From assembly GCF_013868415.1 (NCBI RefSeq), contig NZ_JACEMT010000030.1:1-64000 (forward strand): DNA of 64,000 bases. Reading direction: 5' to 3'. This stretch comes from Marinobacterium marinum. GTDB taxonomy: Bacteria > Pseudomonadota > Gammaproteobacteria > Pseudomonadales > Balneatricaceae. The stretch's first letter is position 1; every line of letters starts with the position of its first letter. This document shows positions 38,535 to 47,757 of this stretch, one piece after another. Made by a program: the position numbers and the translations under genes. The notes under the pieces were generated by a model. It worked only from the letters and a program-made list of their open reading frames with translations, was not told where the DNA came from and did not search any database.

Positions 38535-39095
38535 ATGGCGGGCAGACGAGGGGCGTGCTGGCTGGCGATTGGACTGCTGTCGATCGGCTTGGTGGCGCAT
38601 GCGGATGAGCGCACGGCGTTCCTGCAACAGCAGTACCAAACTCAGTGCCTTGAATTTGCAGCCGCGCCGGACAAGGTTCGAGAACGCCTGCAAACGAGTC
38701 AATTGACAGAAGTGCCGGCGGTGCAGCTGCGTCAGTTATTACTGGGATCTGATGGCAGCCGGGGCTGGCTGTTGCCCTATCGGGGGCGGCAGGAATACAT
38801 CCTCGTCCTGGCCGAAGGAAATTCACGCTGTGCGATCCTGGCGCGCCATGTCGATGTCGAACAGACCTTGAACCTGTTTGAACGCCTGATAAACCGCCCG
38901 CCAGACAGCTACCGATCCCGGCCATTGGCACTGACGGAGGCCGACCTGCGCTATGCCGGCGATGCCGAAATACGGCGTGGAGCCTGGCAAGGAGCGGAGC
39001 ATACACTGGTGCATGAGCTGCTGATATCGACCCGGAAAAACGCCCCGATCCAGGCAATACTGGCTTTGACACTGACAACGAAGATAGAACAATGA
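38535..39095 (+). CDS. Secreted protein, first of a tandem paralogue pair
   Basis: A 186-residue exported protein with a signal peptide (about 1-23, ending VAHA). The mature part begins DERTAFLQQQYQTQC and contains conserved cysteines shared with its neighbour. The pair aligns at AFLQ, QYILVL-like (EYILVLAEG / QYVLVLPAG), a Cys ten residues on, and ARH. This resembles NMCC_0638-type (lipo)proteins, an assignment not verified here. It overlaps the next gene (ATGA at 39092). Confidence 0.65.
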   Translation: MAGRRGACWLAIGLLSIGLVAHADERTAFLQQQYQTQCLEFAAAPDKVRERLQTSQLTEVPAVQLRQLLLGSDGSRGWLLPYRGRQEYILVLAEGNSRCAILARHVDVEQTLNLFERLINRPPDSYRSRPLALTEADLRYAGDAEIRRGAWQGAEHTLVHELLISTRKNAPIQAILALTLTTKIEQ

Positions 39096-39655
39096 ATAAG
39101 ACCTTGATGACACGCTTACTGGTTGGTTTTTGCTCCCTGCTGTGTGTGCCTGCACCCGCTCAGGCGCAGGGCGATGCCGCGTTCCTGCAAAAGACCTACC
39201 TGTCCTTTTGCATGAAACATTTCGATGACTACGCCGCGTTACGGAATGAACTGGTTACCCGGCAGTTGCCCAAATTGCCGCCGCAGCAGGCCCGCCACTT
39301 TTTGCAGGGAAATGAGGGCGATGCCTGGCCGATCCCTTACAAGGGCGAGTTCGGGCAGTATGTGCTGGTCCTGCCCGCGGGAGATACGCAATGCACGGTA
39401 ATGGCGCGTCATAGCGATGCTGCCGCCACGCGCCAGTGGTTCAATGAGCTGGCATCCCGTGCACCGGCGCCGCTGCAAACCACCCGCTTGGATGAGCAAC
39501 AATCGCGCACGGCACTGCAGGGACAGGCTCTGACACATGCCTGGCAGTGGGCAACAGAGCATGCGCCGCGGCGCCTGCTGCTGACCTTAACAACTGCAGA
39601 GAGCACCGAGGCGTCGATCCAGGCACGGGTGTCTCTGCAGTTGAGTGAGCGCTGA
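39092..39655 (+). CDS. Secreted protein, second of a tandem paralogue pair
   Basis: A 187-residue exported protein, clearly homologous to the preceding one. It has a signal peptide (about 1-25, ending APAQA), mature start [15 protein letters not shown], then [19 protein letters not shown]. Conserved Cys positions suggest a periplasmic disulfide. It starts inside the stop of the first copy, so the two are co-translated and arose by local duplication. Function unknown. arfB follows after 7 bases. Confidence 0.65.
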   Translation: MNKTLMTRLLVGFCSLLCVPAPAQAQGDAAFLQKTYLSFCMKHFDDYAALRNELVTRQLPKLPPQQARHFLQGNEGDAWPIPYKGEFGQYVLVLPAGDTQCTVMARHSDAAATRQWFNELASRAPAPLQTTRLDEQQSRTALQGQALTHAWQWATEHAPRRLLLTLTTAESTEASIQARVSLQLSER

Positions 39656-39662
39656 TCGAGCC

Positions 39663-40076
39663 ATGCTGAGACTGTCCAATGCCGTGATACTGGCGGATGA
39701 GGAGATCGAGCTGACGGCCATTCGGGCTCAGGGAGCCGGTGGGCAGAACGTCAACAAGGTATCCTCGGCCATTCATTTGCGCTTTGATATCCGGGCATCA
39801 TCGCTGCCCGCTTTTTACAAGGAACGGCTGTTGGCACTGAGCGACAGCCGTGTCACCCGCGACGGAGTGATTGTTATCAAGGCGCAGCAGTATCGTACGC
39901 AAGAGCAAAACCGTGAGGATGCGCTGAACCGTCTGGCCGAGCTGATTCGCAATGCAGTGAAGGTAGACAAGGCGCGCAAGCCGACCAAGCCTACGCGCAG
40001 TTCTCAGCGTAAACGTCTGGATAAAAAGAAACAGCGCGGTAATCTCAAGTCCATGCGAGGCCGGGTACCGACCTGA
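39663..40076 (+). CDS. arfB: Alternative ribosome-rescue factor ArfB (YaeJ)
   Basis: A codon-independent peptidyl-tRNA hydrolase that frees ribosomes stalled at mRNA ends. 137 residues from the ATG at 39663. The GGQ catalytic motif is in [13 protein letters not shown]. The long basic tail ([20 protein letters not shown]) that enters the empty mRNA channel is complete. This domain also occurs in release factors, but the size and tail identify ArfB. Confidence 0.93.
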   Translation: MLRLSNAVILADEEIELTAIRAQGAGGQNVNKVSSAIHLRFDIRASSLPAFYKERLLALSDSRVTRDGVIVIKAQQYRTQEQNREDALNRLAELIRNAVKVDKARKPTKPTRSSQRKRLDKKKQRGNLKSMRGRVPT

Positions 40077-40199
40077 TTTTTATTCCTATCAGAAAAACGG
40101 GTCATTATCGGCTGTTTTTTAGCGTTCATTCCCGGTCGATTCGGGACCACAATGACAGCACTCTTACAGAATTGCGCACAACGCAACAGGAGACTTGTC

Positions 40200-41048
40200 A
40201 TGACAGAACGCAGAATCGAGCGACGCATTCCGGCGCGTGAAAGCCGGGACGGAGCGGGCGTGCGCCTGCTGCGGAGCCTGGGGCGTTCGGCACAGCACCG
40301 TATCGACCCTTTTCTGATGTTGGATAATTTCGTCTCCGACGACCCGGATGACTACATTGCAGGCTTCCCGGCTCATCCACATCGTGGTTTTGAAACCGTC
40401 ACCTATATGCTTGAAGGACGTATGCGCCATCGCGACCATCTCGGGAATGAAGCCGTGCTGGAAAGCGGTGGCGTACAGTGGATGACGGCAGGGCGCGGCG
40501 TTATTCACGAAGAAATGCCGGAGCAGACCGAGGGATTGATGCGCGGTTTTCAGCTGTGGATCAATCTGCCGGCACGCGAGAAAATGACCCCGGCTCGCTA
40601 TCAGGAGTTTTCAGCGGAGCAGATCCCGGTCATTGCCGATGCTGCCAGCGGTGCCCGGGTGAAGTTGATAGCCGGTGACATCGAAATCGATGGGCAGCGA
40701 CATCAGGGCCCGGTGAAGGGGATCGATCGTGATCCACTGATGCTGGATGTGCGCCTGCCGCCCAACGCCAGTCTAGGCTTGCCGCTTGGCAGCAGTCACG
40801 CCGGCTTTGTGTATCTGTTTGAAGGTGAAGGGGCGCTGGGGCAGGAAGGGCTGAACCGCAACGAAGCGGCGGAGTTATCTCCAGGCGAGCGGCTGGTACT
40901 GCATGCAGGTGCGTCCGGGGCCGCCATACTGGTTCTGGCCGCCAGGCCCATTGGCGAGCCTGTCGCTCAGTATGGTCCTTTCGTGATGAATACGATGGCG
41001 GAACTGGACCAGGCAATAGATGATTATCAGCGGGGCCGACTGGTTTAA
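40200..41048 (+). CDS. Pirin family protein
   Basis: A 282-residue bicupin of the pirin family; bacterial members are often quercetin dioxygenases or regulators. The N-terminal cupin carries the metal ligands in FPAHPHRGFETVTYML with the later His/Glu in VIHEEMPEQ. The ATG at 40200 has a CAGGAG site 8 bases upstream; an upstream in-frame start (40152) is less likely. The final codons overlap a downstream frame that is not needed for the next gene. Confidence 0.9.
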   Translation: MTERRIERRIPARESRDGAGVRLLRSLGRSAQHRIDPFLMLDNFVSDDPDDYIAGFPAHPHRGFETVTYMLEGRMRHRDHLGNEAVLESGGVQWMTAGRGVIHEEMPEQTEGLMRGFQLWINLPAREKMTPARYQEFSAEQIPVIADAASGARVKLIAGDIEIDGQRHQGPVKGIDRDPLMLDVRLPPNASLGLPLGSSHAGFVYLFEGEGALGQEGLNRNEAAELSPGERLVLHAGASGAAILVLAARPIGEPVAQYGPFVMNTMAELDQAIDDYQRGRLV

Positions 41049-41142
41049 ACAGGGAGCCGTGCGCGACAGTCGTCGGTCAGTCGATGAGATGCATGCCATG
41101 CTGGAGAGTGCCGAGACGTACCAGCGTGATCAGGAGGTATCC

Positions 41143-41547
41143 ATGCTTGTCACCATTGCTCGCTATACCTATCCCTATGAGGCGCAGATCGCTCGTGCTC
41201 TGCTGGACAGTGAAGGGATTGAAGCGTTTATTGCTGACGAGCAGACCATCAACATGCAGTGGCTGTACTCCGATGCGCTTGGGGGGGTACGACTGCAGGT
41301 GCTGGCCGAGGACAGGGAGAGGGCCTTGCGTCTGCTGCAGGAGGACCGCGAAACGGCACTGGTGGAGCAGGAGGGCGATGATCGCCCGGCCTGTCCGGTA
41401 TGTGGCAGCCGGGATACCGAATATTACCAGATCGGCCGGCGCTGGGCCTTTCTGGTTTTTCTGGCGATTGACTTCCCTTTGTATCGCGTGCGAGACGGCA
41501 TCCGTTGCCATGCCTGCGGAGCCATTACCGAGTTGCCTTCGTCATAG
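41143..41547 (+). CDS. DUF2007 domain protein with C-terminal zinc ribbon
   Basis: A 134-residue protein. The N-terminal half (about 1-70) is the DUF2007 signal-transducing fold, IARYTYPYEAQIARALLDSE. The C-terminal part holds CPVCGS and CHACG, two CxxC pairs separated by about 35 residues, with a hydrophobic segment (WAFLVFLAIDFPLY) between them. Start chosen at the ATG at 41143 because of an ideal CAGGAGGT site; a start at 41020 would overlap pirin. Function unknown. Confidence 0.75.
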   Translation: MLVTIARYTYPYEAQIARALLDSEGIEAFIADEQTINMQWLYSDALGGVRLQVLAEDRERALRLLQEDRETALVEQEGDDRPACPVCGSRDTEYYQIGRRWAFLVFLAIDFPLYRVRDGIRCHACGAITELPSS

Positions 41548-41679
41548 GGGCAGACTGCAATCTGATCCTGTTTGTGGCATAATTCAGGCCCTTGAAGTGT
41601 CACCCGTCGGTTAGGTTATACAGCCGACCCAGCCGTTACATTCTGATCATTCACGTTCCTGTCAAGCGAGATCATTCCA

Positions 41680-43266
41680 TTGCTGACCACTGCAAACATC
41701 ACCATGCAGTTTGGCGCCAAGCCACTGTTTGAAAATATTTCCGTCAAATTTGGCGACGGCAACCGTTACGGCCTGATTGGCGCCAACGGCTGCGGCAAGT
41801 CCACCTTCATGAAGATCCTGGGTGGTGACCTGGAGCCGTCTTCCGGTAATGTCTCCAAGGATCCGAACGAGCGTCTGGGTAAGCTGCGTCAGGATCAGTT
41901 TGCCTATGAAGAATACTCGGTGGTGGATACCGTGATCATGGGGCACGAGGAGCTTTGGGCGGTCAAATCGGAGCGTGATGCGATTTACGCCAAGGCGGAG
42001 ATGACCGAAGAAGACGGTATTCGTGCCGGTGAACTGGAAGCGGAATTTGCCGAGATGGACGGCTATACCGCCGAGTCCCGTGCCGGTGAACTGCTGCTGG
42101 GTCTGGAAATTCCGGTGGAGCAGCACTTCGGTCTGATGAGCGAGGTGGCACCGGGCTGGAAGTTGCGTGTCCTGCTGGCTCAGGCGCTGTTCTCCGATCC
42201 CGATATTCTGCTGCTGGACGAGCCGACCAACAACCTGGATATCAACACCATTCGCTGGCTGGAAGGGGTGCTCAACCAGCGTAACTGCACCATGATCATC
42301 ATCTCGCATGACCGTCACTTCCTGAACAGCGTCTGCACTCACATGGCCGATATCGATTACGGCACATTGAAAGTGTACCCGGGTAACTATGACGACTACA
42401 TGCTGGCATCGACTCAGGCGCGTGAACGCATGCAGGCCGACAATGCCAAGAAGAAGGCACAGATTGCCGACCTTAAGGCATTTGTCAGCCGCTTCTCGGC
42501 CAACGCCTCCAAATCACGCCAGGCCACCTCGCGTCTGAAACAGATCGATAAAATCCAGCTGGATGAAATCAAACCGTCCAGCCGTCAGAACCCTTTTATC
42601 CGTTTTGAACAGGCGAAGAAACTGCACCGTACCGCGTTGGAGGTAGAAGGGCTGGCCAAGTCGTTCGATGCAGAGCTGTTCTCAGGCCTTCATCTGCAGG
42701 TGAATGTGGGGGAGCGTATTGCCATCATCGGTCCCAACGGTATCGGCAAGTCTACTCTGCTCAAGTGCCTGGTGGGGGATCTGGAGCCGAGTGCCGGTAC
42801 GGTGAAATGGTCTGAAAACAGTGAAATCGGTTATTACGCACAGGACCATGCTCACGAGTTTGAAGAGGATAAGAACCTCTACGACTGGATGACTCAATGG
42901 GGGCAGGAAGGCGACGATGAACAGGTGATTCGTGGCACATTGGGCCGCATGCTGTTTTCGCAGAAAGAGATCGACAAGTCGGTCAAGGTGATTTCCGGTG
43001 GTGAACAGGGCCGCATGCTGTTCGGCAAGCTGATTCTGCAGAAACCGAACATTATGCTGCTGGACGAGCCCACCAACCACCTGGATATGGAGTCGATCGA
43101 ATCGCTTAACCTGGCGTTGGAAAACTATCCGGGCACGCTGATGTTTGTCAGCCACGATCGCGAGTTCGTATCCTCTCTGGCGACCCGCATCATCGAGCTG
43201 ACGCCCACCGGTATCGTGGATTTCCATGGCGATTACGAGGAGTACCTGCGCTCGCAGGAACAGTAA
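41680..43266 (+). CDS. ybiT: ABC-F family ATPase YbiT
   Basis: A 528-residue ribosome-associated ABC-F protein with two tandem ATPase domains and no membrane part. Walker A motifs are GANGCGKST and GPNGIGKST; the Walker B and signature segments [10 protein letters not shown] and [10 protein letters not shown] are present. The inter-domain linker has [20 protein letters not shown], and the overall sequence closely follows E. coli YbiT. Translation starts at TTG ([12 protein letters not shown]), since no ATG fits. Confidence 0.95.
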   Translation: MLTTANITMQFGAKPLFENISVKFGDGNRYGLIGANGCGKSTFMKILGGDLEPSSGNVSKDPNERLGKLRQDQFAYEEYSVVDTVIMGHEELWAVKSERDAIYAKAEMTEEDGIRAGELEAEFAEMDGYTAESRAGELLLGLEIPVEQHFGLMSEVAPGWKLRVLLAQALFSDPDILLLDEPTNNLDINTIRWLEGVLNQRNCTMIIISHDRHFLNSVCTHMADIDYGTLKVYPGNYDDYMLASTQARERMQADNAKKKAQIADLKAFVSRFSANASKSRQATSRLKQIDKIQLDEIKPSSRQNPFIRFEQAKKLHRTALEVEGLAKSFDAELFSGLHLQVNVGERIAIIGPNGIGKSTLLKCLVGDLEPSAGTVKWSENSEIGYYAQDHAHEFEEDKNLYDWMTQWGQEGDDEQVIRGTLGRMLFSQKEIDKSVKVISGGEQGRMLFGKLILQKPNIMLLDEPTNHLDMESIESLNLALENYPGTLMFVSHDREFVSSLATRIIELTPTGIVDFHGDYEEYLRSQEQ

Positions 43267-43284
43267 TTCGGCCTGCACAGTCCG

Positions 43285-43313
43285 GCCCGGCGCTTAGCCG
43301 GTGCCGGGCATTT
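43285..43313 (+). terminator. Terminator after ybiT
   Basis: GCCCGGC (43285-43291) pairs with GCCGGGC (43303-43309), followed by ATTTCT. It lies 19 bases past the ybiT stop. Confidence 0.6.
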
Positions 43314-43550
43314 CTCCGGATGTATGGCATCTCCTTGTCAGGTCGCACATCCAGCGAAGATTTCTTGCCAAATACCCTTTCCCCGTTGCAGACTGTCCGC
43401 TCATTTTCTGTACCAACCCCAATACCCATACCGAAAACTTCAAGATTCTGGTTCGGGATGACCTCAATATTAAAGATACAGCCTTCATACTGGCCAAGGT
43501 GGTTATCGCCAATCTCGTCATAAACCGAGTCATAACAGGAAAACTGATAC

Positions 43551-44918
43551 ATGGAAGAAAACATCAATTCGATGAAGCGATTTCCCCAAAAAGCCAAGCT
43601 GGTGGCGGGCATTGTGTTTGTGCTGACCCTTGGTTACGTACTGTCGCAGTCCTTTTTCTATGCCGAACCCGGTTATATCTACCACGTGCGTACAGTAACC
43701 GGTAACGAAGCGGTAGTGACCGAGATCGGTTACAAATTCTACCCGTTCGGCCGCTACAACTCCTGGAAACGGGCGATGACCGTACAGGCGGTTTCCGGCT
43801 CCAGCAAGGATGCGATTACCTCAGAAAAGGATGCCGATAATGCCTCGGCGAGCCTGCCGCCACTGAGCATCATGTTCCTTGATCAGGTGGATGCCCATGC
43901 GGAAGCCACGGTGCGCTTTTCCATTCCTTCGGATGAGGAGTCTTTCCTGAAGCTGGCACATGAATACCGTTCACCGGAAAACCTGCTGCGTACCGCTCTG
44001 CTGCCGGTATTCAAGGAAACCTTGCAGGCCAATGCCTCATTGATGACGGCGGAAGAGTATTACGCCGGTGGCCGGACGGAATTCAACTCCGAGTTTGAAA
44101 ACCAGATGCGAAGCGGTATTTATCTGGTCAAGCGGGAAGAAGTGACGATCAAGTCCAGCCGTCTGGCGACGGCTTCCGCAAATGCGGCTTTGGGCACCGA
44201 CCAGGAAGAGTACGGCGAAGATGCCAAGACCGTTTTTGTGGTGCAGAAAGTACTGGATGAAACGGGGCAGCCACGCAGAAAACAGCAGCGTTTCACCGAT
44301 TATGGCATTACCGTGGTTTCGGCGCTGGTTACTGATATCAAGCCCAACCAGAAGTTCATAGAGCGCATGCAGTTGAAGCAAAAGGCATCCGCGGACCGTG
44401 CGATTGCACGTGAACAGCGGGTCCAGGAAGAGGAGCAGCGTCTGCTGGCGATTGCTCGAGGTGAGCGAGAGGTGGCTGAACGTCAGGCCAAGGCCAAGGT
44501 TGAGCAGATTCAGAAGACCACGGAAGCGGAAACCGAGAAACAGCTGGCAATTACACGGGCGGAAAAACTGAAAGCGGAAGCCGAAATTCAGCGTGAAACC
44601 GCCGAAATCAATCTGGAAAAGGCCAAGGTAGAGGCGCAGACTCAGCGTACATTGGCGGATGCCGAAGCGTATCAGAAACAGGTGATCCTGGAGGCCGATA
44701 ACGCTCTGGCGCAAAAGCTGGACGCCGAGATCAAAATTCAGCAGTTATGGGCTGAAGCCTATGCCAAGCGCCAGGTTCCGACCAACGTGTTCGGTGGCGG
44801 CAGCGGTGACGGTGGAGCTCCGGTCGGCAATGATTATGAAACCAAGGCTTTCATGCAGCTGCTGACTCTGGATGCCGCCAAGCGCCTGAATTACGAGCGT
44901 GACCTGATCAAGGAATGA
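43551..44918 (+). CDS. SPFH/band-7 domain membrane protein
   Basis: A 455-residue protein anchored by one N-terminal span (about 18-38). An SPFH domain (about 40-270) and a long Ala/Glu/Lys-rich coiled coil (about 270-390, with REVAERQAKAKVEQIQKTTE) follow. This is the flotillin/prohibitin layout, forming membrane scaffold rings. The C-terminal Gly-rich NVFGGGSGDGGAP is unusual but seen in relatives. The ribosome site is weak; Met8 is an alternative start. The 237-base gap upstream has no supported gene. Confidence 0.88.
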   Translation: MEENINSMKRFPQKAKLVAGIVFVLTLGYVLSQSFFYAEPGYIYHVRTVTGNEAVVTEIGYKFYPFGRYNSWKRAMTVQAVSGSSKDAITSEKDADNASASLPPLSIMFLDQVDAHAEATVRFSIPSDEESFLKLAHEYRSPENLLRTALLPVFKETLQANASLMTAEEYYAGGRTEFNSEFENQMRSGIYLVKREEVTIKSSRLATASANAALGTDQEEYGEDAKTVFVVQKVLDETGQPRRKQQRFTDYGITVVSALVTDIKPNQKFIERMQLKQKASADRAIAREQRVQEEEQRLLAIARGEREVAERQAKAKVEQIQKTTEAETEKQLAITRAEKLKAEAEIQRETAEINLEKAKVEAQTQRTLADAEAYQKQVILEADNALAQKLDAEIKIQQLWAEAYAKRQVPTNVFGGGSGDGGAPVGNDYETKAFMQLLTLDAAKRLNYERDLIKE

Positions 44919-45070
44919 TGGCGCAAATGGAATATTGAGCCTGCAGGTTCTGCTCGGCGGAAAAGCGTCTCCGTTCGGGCGGAACCTCAACTGCATCGCG
45001 ATTGGGTTCCATTGGTTGGGCCCTGTCTTTCGGCGTGCGATAATGGCATTTTTCAGCCGAGTTTTTCGCC

Positions 45071-46357
45071 GTGAGCACTTTTGCCGATCTGTCCCTCTGT
45101 CCGGAACTTATCCATACCCTGAATGAGCTGGGATACCGGCAGCCCACGCCGGTTCAGGCCCAGGCAATCCCCCGCATACTGGCTGGTCAGGATGTCATTG
45201 CCGAGGCTCAGACCGGAACCGGCAAAACGGCGGCCTTTGCCTTGCCACTGATTCAACGCCTGAGTCGGACGCCGACGAGCATTGATGGTTATCACCCGAT
45301 CCGCGGGCTGGTACTGGTACCGACTCGAGAGCTGGCCGTGCAGGTTGGGGATAACACTCTGGAGTACGGTCAACGGCTGGGAATGCGGGTCATCTCGATT
45401 TTCGGCGGGGTGCGTTTTGATAACCAGATTCGCAAGATGAAACGCGGGGCCGATATTCTGGTGGCCACGCCGGGACGTCTGCTGGACATGCTGATCCAGA
45501 ACAAGCTTTCCCTGAGTCATTTGGAAATGCTAGTGCTGGATGAAGCGGACCGCATGCTCGATCTGGGTTTTATCCACGATATCCGCAAGCTGATGGGATT
45601 CATGCCGCAGAGCCGGCAGACGCTACTGTTTTCGGCGACATTGAATGGTCCGGTGGAAGCGCTGGCCGAGTCGATGCTGCAGCAACCGGAACGCATTCAG
45701 ATCACGCGCCGCAACGCGGCCAGTCAGCAGGTCAAGCAAAGTGCCTATGCCGTCACGAACACGGATAAAACGGATGTGCTGGCGTACCTGATTCGCGAGG
45801 GGAACTGGCAGCAGACGCTGGTCTTTACGCGGACCAAGCGCCGCGCCGATCTGGTGGCAGCCCAGTTACAGGATGAAGGGATCGGTGCGCTGGCGATTCA
45901 TGGCGACCGTCATCAGCGTGAGCGACTGGCAGCACTGCAGGCGTTCAGCAATGGCGAAGTGGCGGTTCTGGTTGCGACGGATGTGGCGGCACGTGGGTTG
46001 GATATTGAAGCCCTGCCACAGGTGGTCAACTATGACCTGCCCAATCAGCCGGAAGCCTATGTACACCGAATCGGTCGCACCGGACGTGCGGGCCGGCGTG
46101 GTTGGGCAATTTCCCTGGTGGCACCGGAAGAGCGGCGCTTTCTACAGGCCATATCGGCCCTGATCGGCAAATCGCTACAGGTGCAGCCGGTGCCCCGATT
46201 TGAACAGGGGCGCTGGATCGAGGGCGCTCCGCTGGCCGAGAAAAAGGCCAAACCAGCGGGCAAGTCCCGGCAGCGAAAGCCGGAGCAGCCGGCTCCCGAT
46301 GCGTCGGTCGGGGCGCCCAAGCGACCGGGGCTAAGGCCATCCATGTTCAAAAAGTGA
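45071..46357 (+). CDS. rhlE: DEAD-box RNA helicase RhlE
   Basis: A 428-residue ATP-dependent RNA helicase involved in ribosome assembly or RNA turnover. Q motif and motif I (AQTGTGKTAAFALP), motif II LDEADRMLD, motif III SAT and motif VI HRIGRTGRAG are complete. The C-terminal tail (about 385-428) is Lys/Pro-rich, as in RhlE. Starts at GTG (45071). Confidence 0.94.
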   Translation: MSTFADLSLCPELIHTLNELGYRQPTPVQAQAIPRILAGQDVIAEAQTGTGKTAAFALPLIQRLSRTPTSIDGYHPIRGLVLVPTRELAVQVGDNTLEYGQRLGMRVISIFGGVRFDNQIRKMKRGADILVATPGRLLDMLIQNKLSLSHLEMLVLDEADRMLDLGFIHDIRKLMGFMPQSRQTLLFSATLNGPVEALAESMLQQPERIQITRRNAASQQVKQSAYAVTNTDKTDVLAYLIREGNWQQTLVFTRTKRRADLVAAQLQDEGIGALAIHGDRHQRERLAALQAFSNGEVAVLVATDVAARGLDIEALPQVVNYDLPNQPEAYVHRIGRTGRAGRRGWAISLVAPEERRFLQAISALIGKSLQVQPVPRFEQGRWIEGAPLAEKKAKPAGKSRQRKPEQPAPDASVGAPKRPGLRPSMFKK

Positions 46358-46407
46358 AGGGTTGAGATGCTAATTCAGTTCGATAAGCGGTATAAGGAGA
46401 GAAAGCT

Positions 46408-46875
46408 GTGACGCCAGCGATCAACAGTGTACGCAAGGCCAAAGTGGCGCACCAGGTGCATGAATATCAGCACGAAGCATCCAGCGAGTCCTATGGCACC
46501 GAAGCGGTCGAAAAACTGGGATTGGCACCGGAGCTGGTATTCAAGACGCTGGTTGTCAGTCTGGAAGGCAAGGGGTTGGCGGTTGGCGTGGTCCCGGTGG
46601 CCGGGAAGTTGAGTCTGAAGCAGATTGCCAGGGCGGCTGGAGTGAAAAAGGCGGCCATGGCTGACCCGGCCGAGGTGGAGCGGGTTACGGGCTACGTGTT
46701 GGGCGGGGTCAGCCCGTTGGGACAAAAGAAACGTTTGCCCACCTTTATTGATATCAGTGCCCAGTCGCTGCAGGCCATGCATGTCAGTGCCGGTCGCCGG
46801 GGCCTGGAAATAGAGTTGTCTCCCGATGACCTGTGTCGACTGACGGCAGCGCGTTTTGCTCCCATTGCGGGGTAA
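46408..46875 (+). CDS. ybaK: Cys-tRNA(Pro)/Cys-tRNA(Cys) deacylase YbaK
   Basis: A trans-editing enzyme that hydrolyses Cys-tRNA(Pro) misformed by prolyl-tRNA synthetase. 155 residues, the usual size. The family pattern ELVFKTLVVSLEGKGLAVGV with the catalytic Lys and later GGVSPLGQKKRLPTFID (YbaK/EbsC GxxxPxG) are clear. A GTG start is preceded by AAGGAG. Confidence 0.94.
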   Translation: MTPAINSVRKAKVAHQVHEYQHEASSESYGTEAVEKLGLAPELVFKTLVVSLEGKGLAVGVVPVAGKLSLKQIARAAGVKKAAMADPAEVERVTGYVLGGVSPLGQKKRLPTFIDISAQSLQAMHVSAGRRGLEIELSPDDLCRLTAARFAPIAG

Positions 46876-46951
46876 CTCGGTCATCGTTGTAAGGCGAGGG
46901 CTTGTCGGGAGGACTGCACGGGGATCTCAATCGGATTGACGGGAGGCTGTT

Positions 46952-47665
46952 ATGTTATTGCTGAAAATCATTCTGTTAACGCTGTTGGCGGGCATGAGCA
47001 TGCCGCTGGGAGCGATGTTGGCACGGGCCGAGAAAATACACCCGCGTTGGCTTGAGCAGGAGCTGCGTCACAGTATTATCGCATTTGGGGGCGGTGCCCT
47101 GCTGTCGGCCGTTGCATTGGTGCTGGTGCCGGATGGTGTTCAACACTTGCCGACCGAGGTCGCTCTGTATTGGTTCTTGTTGGGCGGCCTGGTTTTCATG
47201 TTGCTCGATGTGCTGCTCAATCGATTCAAAACATCTGCCAGCCAGCTGGTCGCCATGCTGTCGGACTTTATTCCCGAGTCCATTGCTCTGGGCGCGGCCT
47301 TTGCTCTGGGTGGCAGCAACGGTCTGCTATTGGCGCTATTGATTGCCCTGCAAAACTTGCCCGAAGGTTTCAACGCCTTTCGTGAACTGCGCCATTCCAG
47401 CCATTATCCTGCCAATCGAATAATCCTCATGTTTACCATGATGGCGTTGCTGGGGCCCTTGGCCGGGGTCGTCAGTTATGTTTGGCTGGCTGACTATCCG
47501 GCGGTTGTGTCGTCGACCATGTTGTTTGCGGCCGGAGGCATCCTGTACTCGGTCTTTCAGGATATCGCACCACAGGCACGCTTGAAGCGACACTGGGGGC
47601 CCCCGATGGGGGCGGTCTTCGGTTTTGCCTTCGGTATTCTTGGGCACATGATGCTGGCGGCCTGA
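46952..47665 (+). CDS. ZIP-like metal transporter with altered binding histidines
   Basis: A 237-residue integral membrane protein of ZIP-family shape, eight hydrophobic segments. The TM4/TM5 motifs are DFIPES (105-110) and ALQNLPEG (132-139), where ZupT-type proteins have HNFPEG and HNIPEG. The proline and glutamate are retained, but the metal-binding histidines are replaced by Asp105 and Gln134. Zinc uptake in the standard manner is therefore doubtful. A GGGAGG site precedes the ATG. Convergent with the acylase gene. Confidence 0.82.
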   Translation: MLLLKIILLTLLAGMSMPLGAMLARAEKIHPRWLEQELRHSIIAFGGGALLSAVALVLVPDGVQHLPTEVALYWFLLGGLVFMLLDVLLNRFKTSASQLVAMLSDFIPESIALGAAFALGGSNGLLLALLIALQNLPEGFNAFRELRHSSHYPANRIILMFTMMALLGPLAGVVSYVWLADYPAVVSSTMLFAAGGILYSVFQDIAPQARLKRHWGPPMGAVFGFAFGILGHMMLAA

Positions 47666-47680
47666 ATCGGCCATATAATG

Positions 47681-47710
47681 AAAAGAGCGGCCCGCTGTCG
47701 GTTGGGCCGC
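47681..47710 (-). terminator. Terminator of the penicillin acylase gene
   Basis: GCGGCCC (47687-47693) and GGGCCGC (47704-47710) form a stem followed, on the minus strand, by TCTTTTC. It sits about 48 bases past the acylase stop and between two convergent genes, so it may serve both. Confidence 0.65.
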
Positions 47711-47757
47711 ACGGGGAATGCATGGCAAGAGAACGGGATGTGCCGAGTCTCGCGTGA

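Noticed and set aside
43294-43612. Several short overlapping frames between ybiT and the SPFH gene
   Set aside because: Frames on both strands compete, none has a ribosome site or recognisable motif, and they overlap the real SPFH start.
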